Source: an uncultured Succinivibrio sp. (GTDB taxonomy: Bacteria; Pseudomonadota; Gammaproteobacteria; Enterobacterales; Succinivibrionaceae). From it: a stretch of 64,000 nucleotides of DNA. The stretch spans positions 1 to 64,000 of the forward strand of contig CAAGLL010000007.1 of the NCBI GenBank assembly GCA_900770725.1. The letters run 5' to 3'. Below are positions 57,804-64,000 of this stretch, one piece after another. The position numbers and the translations under genes are program-made. Positions within the stretch are counted from its first letter, which is position 1; every line of letters begins with the position of its first letter. Below the pieces are notes generated by a model, which saw only the letters and a program-made list of their open reading frames with translations, did no database searches and was not told the origin of the DNA.

Positions 57804-58544
57804 TTGAGAGCAAAGCTGTTCGCCCTGGTTCTCGCCGGGGCGCTGGCCCTGTGCGGATGCAGGGAGAACGTCTACTCCGGCGTGAGCGAGGACGACGCCA
57901 ACGAGATGGTCTCGGCGCTGCTGCGCCGGGGCATCGACGCCCGGAAGGTCTCCGAGGGCAAGGGCGCTTTCAGCGTCAATGTCGAGCACGAGGATCTGGT
58001 GCGCTCGGTGGACATACTCAAGGAGAACTCACTGCCGCGGGCGACCTACCAGAGCCTGGGCACGGTGTTCACCGGGCAGGCGATGATCTCATCGCAGCTT
58101 GAGGAGCAGGCGCGTCTTGCCTATGCGCTCTCCGAGGAGCTTTCGGCCACCTTCGCGCGCATCGACGGCGTGCTCGACTCGCGCGTCCACGTGACCTTGG
58201 TGCAGCACGAGCAGTCAAGCGGGATCACCACCCCGCCCTCGGCCGCGGTGTTCCTGCGCCACACCCCGGACTCGCCTGCGGTGCGCATGGAGAGCGACAT
58301 CCGCCAGACCGCCTCCCGCGCAGTGCCCGGGCTCACCCCCGACCGCGTGAGCGTGATGTACGAGGAGTTCCGCGAGAAGGTGATCCCTCCTGCGGTGCAC
58401 AAGGCCAAGTGGTACGAGCAGCCCTACGCAATAGGCCTGCTCTCGGCGCTGGCCGCGCTTATCGCGGCCTTGGCGGCAGTGCTGGCGCTTGCGCGCATGG
58501 GGATCATCTCCGTAAGGCGCCGCGGCGATGGCGGGAAGCAATGA
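57804..58544 (+). CDS. sctJ: inner-ring lipoprotein SctJ (YscJ)
   Basis: A 246-residue YscJ/PrgK/FliF-type lipoprotein: signal peptide with lipobox 'LALCGC' (lipidated Cys near residue 18 or 20), ring-building motif 'NEMVSALLRRGIDARKVSEGKGAFSVNVE', 'QARLAYALSEELSATFARIDGVLDSRVHVTL', 'SAAVFLRH', and a C-terminal membrane helix ending in basic residues. The TTG at 57804 has GGAG eight bases upstream. The inner-rod gene yscI, normally between yscG and yscJ, is absent here. The stop overlaps the sctK ATG. Confidence 0.95.
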   Translation: MRAKLFALVLAGALALCGCRENVYSGVSEDDANEMVSALLRRGIDARKVSEGKGAFSVNVEHEDLVRSVDILKENSLPRATYQSLGTVFTGQAMISSQLEEQARLAYALSEELSATFARIDGVLDSRVHVTLVQHEQSSGITTPPSAAVFLRHTPDSPAVRMESDIRQTASRAVPGLTPDRVSVMYEEFREKVIPPAVHKAKWYEQPYAIGLLSALAALIAALAAVLALARMGIISVRRRGDGGKQ

Positions 58545-59170
58545 GGCTCGAGTTTGCAAGTCTCCTCCTTTCAAAGGAGGGGGCGGTGCTCCTCGATGCG
58601 ATCCTGGAGTTCAACGCCGGCTTTGCCGTCAGCAAGCCCGATCCGCCATTTGGCGGCCTCATGGCAAGGCTCAAGGCCGATCCGCGCGCCATGGCGCTGC
58701 TCAACCCTGAGCGCGCGGAGGGATTCTTTGACTTTGAAGAGCCGATCACCCGCCTGGCGCTTGTAGGCGGCAAGGCGCTTGAGGAGCTTGCGCGCAAGCT
58801 CTCATGCGTGATCTTCGCAGGCAGGATCTCATCCTGCGTGAGGCGCGAGGAGGTTCTCGCGCTGAGGCAGGAGCTGTCAAATGAGGAGCTCGGGTTCGCG
58901 CGCGGCAGTGCGAGGTTCATGCTGGGACAAAAGGCCAGGCAGGCGCTTTGCGAGGGCTTTGCCTTTCCCGGCTCGATCCTCGACGCCGGGGCCTGGGCCC
59001 TCGCGGCAGTCGAGTCGGCCCTGCCTGATCCCGTGCGGCAGAGGCTCAATCCGCCGGCGCTTTCGCGTCCTGTCCCTGCAGGGGAGGCGCTCGACGCGCT
59101 CAAGGCGCTTTGCACGAGGCTTATGAGGCAATCGGGGGACGAGAGATGCCGGATGATTTTCAGCTTGTAA
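58541..59170 (+). CDS. sctK: sorting-platform protein SctK (YscK)
   Basis: A 209-residue soluble protein with the same length as YscK, between sctJ and sctL as in Ysc systems. Seen: 'LEFNAGFAVSKPDPPFG' near the N-terminus (compare the family's 'FNfrPaeYlh'), an Arg/Leu-rich helical middle, and 'RQRLNPPALSRPV' near the end. SctK links SctD to SctQ in the cytoplasmic sorting platform. The ATG at 58541 overlaps the sctJ stop and has GGGAAG upstream. Confidence 0.8.
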   Translation: MRLEFASLLLSKEGAVLLDAILEFNAGFAVSKPDPPFGGLMARLKADPRAMALLNPERAEGFFDFEEPITRLALVGGKALEELARKLSCVIFAGRISSCVRREEVLALRQELSNEELGFARGSARFMLGQKARQALCEGFAFPGSILDAGAWALAAVESALPDPVRQRLNPPALSRPVPAGEALDALKALCTRLMRQSGDERCRMIFSL

Positions 59171-59772
59171 AGGCGGCGGTCAAGCCAGGCCCCGGGGTGC
59201 ATGTCGTAAAGAAGGACGACTACGCGGACTTCCGCGAAGCCTCAAGGCTCCTTGATCTCGTCAAGAAGGCCTCCGCCGACGCCGCCGAGCAGGCCAAGAA
59301 GGCCTACCTCGAGCAGCGCGAGCGCGGCTACAAGGAAGGGCTCGAGCAGGGGCGCGAGGAGTACTCCGAGAAGATCGTCGAGATGGTGATGAGCCAGGTC
59401 GACTCCATCGCCGCGCTTGAAAAGCAGCTCACCGACGCCGTCTACGACGCGGTCGTCAAGATCATCGGCAGCCTCGATAGGCGCGATCTCGTCGAGCGCG
59501 TGGTGCACCAGGGCCTCTCCTACGTGCGCGGCTGCAAGAGCATCACGCTGAGGGTGTGCCCCGACGATGAGAGGATCCTGCGCGCCTCCCTGGGCTCGGT
59601 GCTCGCCAACGGCCAGGGCGGCTACGTTAGGCTGGCCGCCGATCCCAACCTCAGGGCCGGCGACTGCGTGCTCGAGACCGAGCAGGGCGTGGTCGAGTCC
59701 TCGCTCTCAACCCAGCTCAAGGTCCTGAGGAAGGCGCTAGACGCCAATCTGGAGAACAAGGGTGGCGCTTGA
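59146..59772 (+). CDS. sctL: ATPase stator SctL (YscL)
   Basis: A 208-residue YscL/FliH-like protein. A flexible N-terminus, a long helix ('VKKASADAAEQAKKAYLEQRERGYKEGLEQGREEY') with the EGxxxG-type spacing typical of the family, and a C-terminal domain ('VRGCKSITLRVCPDDERILRASL', 'YVRLAADPNLRAGDCVLETEQGVVE') of the V-ATPase E-subunit type. It binds SctN and SctQ and restrains the ATPase. It overlaps sctK by 25 and sctN by 11 bases. Confidence 0.92.
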   Translation: MPDDFQLVKAAVKPGPGVHVVKKDDYADFREASRLLDLVKKASADAAEQAKKAYLEQRERGYKEGLEQGREEYSEKIVEMVMSQVDSIAALEKQLTDAVYDAVVKIIGSLDRRDLVERVVHQGLSYVRGCKSITLRVCPDDERILRASLGSVLANGQGGYVRLAADPNLRAGDCVLETEQGVVESSLSTQLKVLRKALDANLENKGGA

Positions 59773-61078
59773 GTACATAGGCAGGATGATCGCCGAGGCC
59801 GTGGACCGGGCGCAGACGGTGCAGGTGCGCGGCCGCGTCGAGGAGGTGGTCGGGACCATCATCCGGGCGGTGGTGCCCGAGGTCAAGGTCGGCGAGCTGT
59901 GCATCCTGAGGAACCCTGGCACCAGCTGGCAACTCAAGGCCGAGGTGGTCGGCTTCTCGAAGAACACCGCGCTTCTGACCCCGCTTGGCGATCTCGAGGG
60001 GATCTCCTTCCACACCGAGGTGATCCCGACTGGGCACGTGCTCACGGTTCCGGTGGGGCGCGAGCTTCTTGGGCGGGTCATCAACGGCGTGGGCGAGAGC
60101 GCCGACGGCAAGGGGCCGCTGGGCACCCACGAGTCATATCCAGTCTACGCCGATCCGCCCCCCGCGATGACCCGCAAGCTCATCACCAAGCCCATCAGCC
60201 TGGGGCTGAGGGTGCTCGACGGCATGCTCACCTGCGGGCAGGGCCAGAGGCTGGGCATCTTTGCTGCCGCAGGCGGCGGCAAGTCCACCTTGCTCTCATC
60301 GATCATCAAGGGCTGCTCGGCGCAGGTGTGCGTGCTCGCGCTCATCGGCGAGCGCGGACGCGAGGTGCGCGAGTTCATCGAGCACGATCTGGGGCCCGAG
60401 GGCATGAAGAAGACCGTGCTGGTGGTCTCGACCTCAGACCGCTCCTCGATGGAGCGTCTCAAGGCCGCCTACACCGCGACCGCGGTCGCCGAGTACTTCC
60501 GCGATCAGGGGATGAGCGTGCTTTTGATGATGGACAGCGTGACCCGCTTCGGGCGCGCCCAGCGCGAGATCGGCCTCGCCGCAGGCGAGCCGCCGACCCG
60601 CCGCGGCTTCCCGCCCTCGGTGTTCTCCGAGCTGCCAAAGCTCATGGAGCGCGCCGGAAACTCCGACAAGGGCTCGATCACCGCGCTCTACACGGTGCTC
60701 GTCGAAGGCGACGACATGACCGAGCCCATCGCCGACGAGACGCGCTCGATCCTGGACGGGCACATCATCCTCTCCCGCGCGCTTGCCGCAAAGAACCACT
60801 ACCCGGCCATCGACGTGCTCGCCTCGGTCTCGAGGGTCATGAACCAGATAGTCACGAAGGAGCACAAGCAGGCGGCCGCGAAGCTGCGCGCGATCCTCGC
60901 CAAGTACCAGCAGATAGAGCTCCTGGTGCAGCTAGGCGAGTACAAGCGCGGGGCCGATCCTGAGGCCGACTCGGCGCTCGACCACATCGATCGCGTGAAT
61001 GCCTTCCTAAGGCAGGGGCTTGACGAGCGCTCAAGCTTTGAGGAGACGCTGAAGGCCCTTGAGCAGGCGGTGCTCTGA
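59762..61078 (+). CDS. sctN: T3SS ATPase SctN (YscN)
   Basis: A 438-residue F1-beta-like ATPase. Walker A AGGGKST at 170-176, 'LALIGERGREVREFI', Walker B 'VLLMMDSVTRFGRAQREIGLAAGEPPTRRGFPPSVFSELPKLMERAG', and 'VLVEGDDMTEPIADE' with the catalytic Glu. It strips chaperones and unfolds substrates at the sorting platform. The GTG start lies inside the sctL end. It is the last gene of the array; sctO, which normally follows, is on the other strand at 45 kb. Its end faces the RsbU-like gene two bases away. Confidence 0.97.
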   Translation: MALEYIGRMIAEAVDRAQTVQVRGRVEEVVGTIIRAVVPEVKVGELCILRNPGTSWQLKAEVVGFSKNTALLTPLGDLEGISFHTEVIPTGHVLTVPVGRELLGRVINGVGESADGKGPLGTHESYPVYADPPPAMTRKLITKPISLGLRVLDGMLTCGQGQRLGIFAAAGGGKSTLLSSIIKGCSAQVCVLALIGERGREVREFIEHDLGPEGMKKTVLVVSTSDRSSMERLKAAYTATAVAEYFRDQGMSVLLMMDSVTRFGRAQREIGLAAGEPPTRRGFPPSVFSELPKLMERAGNSDKGSITALYTVLVEGDDMTEPIADETRSILDGHIILSRALAAKNHYPAIDVLASVSRVMNQIVTKEHKQAAAKLRAILAKYQQIELLVQLGEYKRGADPEADSALDHIDRVNAFLRQGLDERSSFEETLKALEQAVL

Positions 61079-61080
61079 CC

Positions 61081-62976
61081 TCAGCGGCAGGCCACGCTCA
61101 AAAGCGTGATGTCGTCTGACTGCTCGGCGCTGCCGCGGTGGGCGGCGACCGAGGCGAGGATCGCCTGGTTGAGGTCCGACGCCCCGCTATCGCGGTGCTC
61201 CAGCACCACCTTGCGCAAGGCCTCCTCCCCGTAGAGCTCGCCCTTCGCGTCCATCGCCTCGCTGATCCCGTCGGTGTAGATGACGAGCCGGTCGCCCTTT
61301 GCAAGCGCGCCTTCGAACTGCTTGAACTCGTAGCCCTCCACGACGCCGCAGGCAGGGCCGCTCAAGCCTTCAAGCTCAGTGATCCCGCCATCCTTGCAGA
61401 TCATGGGCCTGCAGTGCCCGGCGTTGGCGTAGCGCAGAAAGCCGTCCTTCTTGCTCACAGTGATGATGAGCAGCGTCACGAACATCAAATTGGGGTTGTG
61501 CTCGGAGAGCATCGCGTTGACGCGATTCATAGTTGCCGCAGGCTCCATGCCCAGGCCGATGCACTGCCTGATGATGGTGACCGTGGTGGTCATGAAGAGC
61601 GCCGCCGGCACGCCCTTGCCCGAGACGTCGCCGATGACCAGCGTCAGGCTCTCGGGATCCTGGATTATGTCGAACAGGTCTCCCCCGACTTCCTTTGCCG
61701 GGAGCAGGTAGGCTGCTATCTCAAAGGGGAAGGAGGCCTCGTAGCTTGGGATACTGGGGAGCATGCCGCTTTGGATCTCGGCTGCAGCCGAGAGCTCGCC
61801 TTCAAGCAGCTTCTGCCTGGCCTGGGTCCGCATGGCAGAGGAGATGCTGTCGTTGAGCGATCTGGCCATGTGCCTTATGGCGGAGGCCACCATTCCGGTC
61901 TCGCTTCCATCCTCAGGCAGGGCTTGGGCGGCGGCGAGGATGGTCGCAGGATCGCTGGGATCGGCCCTTGAGATCTCAAGCGCGGCATCTGCGACCTGGC
62001 GCAGCGGGTGCACGAGCCTTGAGACTAGGAAGGCTGCCGCCGCAAGGGCCGGCGCCAGGATCGCCAGGGCGATGAGCAGGATGTGGAAGAGCGTGCGGTA
62101 GAGCGGGGCGAGCACCTCGTCGCGGTCGGAGAGGCACACCACCTTCCACTCGAAGGGCCCGAAGTCCGAGGTCTTGATGAGGAAGTCGCGGCCGTTGAGC
62201 TCAACTTCGTGCCTGCCTCCTGCGGGGATCTTGAAGGCCGCAGGGTCGAACGCGGGGATGGCAGGCGAGAGTGCGTCGTCCCCGATCAGGACCTTGCCCT
62301 CCCTGTCCGAGATGAGCACGTAGCGGCCCGCGACGCGCTCGCTTATCGAGTCGATGATGATCTTGATGCCCGAGAGCACCTGCTCGCCGCCCCTGCCGTA
62401 CTGCTCCTTGAGATCGGACACGTCGCGCAGCAGCACGGCGAGCCGGCCCTGAGCGCCGGTGGGGCTTACTGCGGCGACCGATGAGATCCCCTTGAGGAAA
62501 TAGGTGCCGGTGCGTCCGTCGCGCTCGGCGTCCTTTAGGATCGCAAAGAGGGGCTTTCCCGTGGTGTCGGTCTCATTTAAGAGCGCAGGCGGGATGCGGG
62601 GCCCCGGGCCCCTGCCTGTGAGGTAGGCCTTGACCTTGAAGCGCTCCTCGGATGAGGCGATGAAGGATTGGATCAGGGCCTGGCCGCCTGCGTCAGTTGC
62701 GTTGGCGCCAAGGTCTCCCAGCACGCTTGAAAGCTTTGAGATCTGGGATCGTATCTCCATGAAGTACTGGATCTCGGAGTTTAGGTACGAGAAGTAGGTG
62801 GCGTCGATGCCGTCGCTTATGAGCATGGCCTGTCGGGTGAGCGCCCGGCCCTCCGTGAAGAGGTAGGCGTTTTTCTGGAACGTCATCATGTAGGCGCAGA
62901 ACAGCGCCATCGGCAGCAGCACCGCCATGGCGGTGAGCGCGAAGATCCTTTGCTTGAGGTTCATGTGGAGGCTCAT
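61081..62976 (-). CDS. RsbU-type PP2C phosphatase with periplasmic sensor
   Basis: A 631-residue membrane protein: helix at about 10-30, a periplasmic double-Cache-like region (about 32-290), second helix (about 297-318), HAMP ('SRLVHPLRQVADAALEIS'), and a SpoIIE/RsbU PP2C domain (about 400-631) with 'AAAEIQSGMLP', metal-binding 'VGGDLFDI', 'GDVSGKGVPAALFM', 'YANAGHCRPM', 'YTDGISEAMD' and 'QSDDITLL'. It should dephosphorylate a STAS antagonist in a partner-switching pathway in response to a periplasmic signal, as BtrU does for the Bordetella T3SS. The start overlaps the transglycosylase stop. Confidence 0.92.
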   Translation of the reverse strand: MSLHMNLKQRIFALTAMAVLLPMALFCAYMMTFQKNAYLFTEGRALTRQAMLISDGIDATYFSYLNSEIQYFMEIRSQISKLSSVLGDLGANATDAGGQALIQSFIASSEERFKVKAYLTGRGPGPRIPPALLNETDTTGKPLFAILKDAERDGRTGTYFLKGISSVAAVSPTGAQGRLAVLLRDVSDLKEQYGRGGEQVLSGIKIIIDSISERVAGRYVLISDREGKVLIGDDALSPAIPAFDPAAFKIPAGGRHEVELNGRDFLIKTSDFGPFEWKVVCLSDRDEVLAPLYRTLFHILLIALAILAPALAAAAFLVSRLVHPLRQVADAALEISRADPSDPATILAAAQALPEDGSETGMVASAIRHMARSLNDSISSAMRTQARQKLLEGELSAAAEIQSGMLPSIPSYEASFPFEIAAYLLPAKEVGGDLFDIIQDPESLTLVIGDVSGKGVPAALFMTTTVTIIRQCIGLGMEPAATMNRVNAMLSEHNPNLMFVTLLIITVSKKDGFLRYANAGHCRPMICKDGGITELEGLSGPACGVVEGYEFKQFEGALAKGDRLVIYTDGISEAMDAKGELYGEEALRKVVLEHRDSGASDLNQAILASVAAHRGSAEQSDDITLLSVACR

Positions 62977-63644
62977 CTTGAAGTTGCGCGAAGGTTCAGC
63001 GCGGCATATCGGGACATCACCTTGGAGACGAAGGCGGCCGTCTCCGGATAGTCCGGGATCCCGCCTGCGCGCTCGACGGCGCCGGGGCCTGCGTTGTAGG
63101 CGGCAAGCGCCAGCTCGAGCGCGCCGAAGCGCGAGATCATCGACATCAAGTAGCGCGCCCCGGCGCGCAGGTTCTCGTCAGGGTCGAATGGATCGGCCAC
63201 CCCAAGCTCGCTTGCGGTCTTGGGCATGAGCTGCATGAGCCCCTGCGCGCCCTTTTGCGACACCGCTCCAGCGATGAGTCCGGACTCGGTCTCGGCCACC
63301 GCCTGCACGAGGGCGGGCGGCAGCCCGGCCGACCTTGCCGCGTCCTTGATCCTGGGCAGCAGGTCCGAGAGCGCGGCGCGAAGCGAGCCCTCGCTTGCGA
63401 TGTAGGGCAGGCTCACCATGTGCGAGCGCCTTAAGAGCGAGGCGTACTTTGAGAGGGAGTAGACGTCCATCGTGTCGATGAGCATCTGCCGCCTGGGCGC
63501 GGCGCCAAGCGGAACGGCCCGCACCTCGGAGGTCTCGACCTCCAAGGTGGGTTCCTGCGCCACCGGCGCCGCTGCCGCCAAATGGGCGGCGCATGCCGCA
63601 GCCAGCGCGCAGGCTGCCAGGGCGCAGGCCTTAGGATGCGGCAT
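62973..63644 (-). CDS. SLT-type lytic transglycosylase of the T3SS locus
   Basis: A 223-residue exported protein: Ala-rich signal peptide (cleavage probably near residue 25) and a lytic transglycosylase domain (about 100-215) with catalytic Glu120 in 'AVAETESGL', 'SQKGAQGLMQLMPKTASELG', 'NLRAGARYLMSMISRFG' and 'LALAAYNAGPGAVE'. Small enzymes of this kind (IpgF, EtgA) open peptidoglycan for injectisome assembly. Here it lies between the two partner-switching genes, overlapping both (4 and 14 bases), so it is probably co-translated with regulators rather than with the core array. Confidence 0.93.
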   Translation of the reverse strand: MPHPKACALAACALAAACAAHLAAAAPVAQEPTLEVETSEVRAVPLGAAPRRQMLIDTMDVYSLSKYASLLRRSHMVSLPYIASEGSLRAALSDLLPRIKDAARSAGLPPALVQAVAETESGLIAGAVSQKGAQGLMQLMPKTASELGVADPFDPDENLRAGARYLMSMISRFGALELALAAYNAGPGAVERAGGIPDYPETAAFVSKVMSRYAALNLRATSR

Positions 63645-64000
63645 CTTGCGGGGCTTTGGGATCGATGTAGATGGTGACCATGTTGCGATCCTCGAGCCTG
63701 CAGTAGGCGTAGTGGGTCGCTATCTCCTTGACCAGGAAGATCCCGAGGCCCCCCACGGCGCGCTCGTCGAGGTCGGCTGAGATGTCAGGCTCCCCGACCT
63801 CGATGAAGGGATCGTAGGGCGAGCCCTGGTCGATGATGGTCAGCTGCACCATCTGGCGCGAGTCGAAGGTCGCGGTGCCGCAGATGAACTCGGCGGTGCC
63901 GCCGCTTTTTCCCTTGTAGGCGTAGTTGACCACGTTGGTGAGCAGCTCCTCCACGACAAGCTGGGTCTTGAGCAGCAAAGGCTCGAGATCGCCCGTGAGC
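63631..64000 (-). CDS. RsbW-type serine kinase / anti-sigma factor (5' end beyond the window)
   Basis: The frame stays open to the right edge, so the N-terminus is missing. The HATPase_c_2 domain shows N box 'VVEELLTNVVNYAYKGK', G1 region 'LTIIDQGSPYDPF' and G2 'VGGLGIFLVKEIATHYAY'. RsbW, SpoIIAB and BtrW kinases phosphorylate a STAS protein and bind a sigma factor or another target. Next to an RsbU phosphatase this completes two of the three usual partner-switching parts; the STAS protein would be expected just past the window. A TTG at 63978 is not a likely start. Confidence 0.9.
   Translation of the reverse strand, partial: LTGDLEPLLLKTQLVVEELLTNVVNYAYKGKSGGTAEFICGTATFDSRQMVQLTIIDQGSPYDPFIEVGEPDISADLDERAVGGLGIFLVKEIATHYAYCRLEDRNMVTIYIDPKAPQDAAS

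Noticed and set aside
42833..61078. Flagellar export genes instead of an injectisome
   Set aside because: The locus has a secretin, needle subunit, translocators, SctX/SctY and YscE/YscG-like genes and no hook, rod or flagellin genes.

Overview
The window is GC-rich double-stranded bacterial chromosome from a Gram-negative, most likely a gammaproteobacterium. The order rpsT / ribF-ileS-lspA-ispH is the gammaproteobacterial one, the biosynthetic arginine decarboxylase is of the long SpeA type, and mltG-tmk-holB and lptF are present. I cannot name the genus; a GC-rich host-associated lineage such as Succinivibrionaceae/Aeromonadales is only a guess. No tRNA, rRNA, CRISPR array or intact insertion sequence was seen.

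The left half (about 1-33.1 kb) is mostly core genome. It starts with a gene fragment leaving the left edge and a decayed GNAT acetyltransferase remnant, then rpsT (-). The operon ribF-ileS-lspA-ispH-GNAT (+) ends at a clear terminator at 7248-7274. Next come an exported alpha/beta hydrolase, a SWIM/SNF2 helicase, a CDF metal exporter coupled to a NimA-like flavoprotein, valS (-), a membrane GGDEF protein (-), and a (+) run of a TIM-barrel-like hypothetical, mltG with a long repeat tail, tmk, holB and lptF. A gpx-ohrR peroxide-defence pair (-), an OmpR/histidine-kinase pair (+), an isolated type III chaperone (-), a PAP2-eptA lipid A modification pair (-) and speA-speB (-, putrescine synthesis) follow.

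The right half (about 33.3 kb to the edge) is a type III secretion system (T3SS) locus. Its core, sctW-(SycN-like)-sctX-sctY-sctV-(SycD-like)-sctE-sctB-(YscB-like)-sctC-sctD-(YscE-like)-sctF-(YscG-like)-sctJ-sctK-sctL-sctN, is one 14-kb (+) array of nearly always overlapping genes. Its content and order match the Yersinia/Pseudomonas Ysc family. sctU-sctO lie divergently to its left. Further left are sctP overlapping a lone periplasmic ABC_sub_bind protein, a 488-aa protein of unknown family, two tandem EspA/SseB-like filament candidates, three tandem class I chaperone paralogues (one apparently frameshifted), a 1297-aa candidate effector and a small acidic protein. A promoter with two tandem 27-bp repeats precedes this block. 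sctQ, R, S, T and an inner-rod sctI are not in the window.

On the far right, convergent to the core array, are an RsbU-type PP2C phosphatase with a periplasmic sensor region, a T3SS-type lytic transglycosylase and an RsbW-type serine kinase that leaves the window. This resembles the Bordetella Btr partner-switching circuit that controls a T3SS. The most unusual combination here is an Ysc-type machine, EspA-like filament duplicates in place of a recognisable LcrV tip, a solute-binding protein coupled to the needle-length regulator, and a partner-switching module carrying the peptidoglycan hydrolase.
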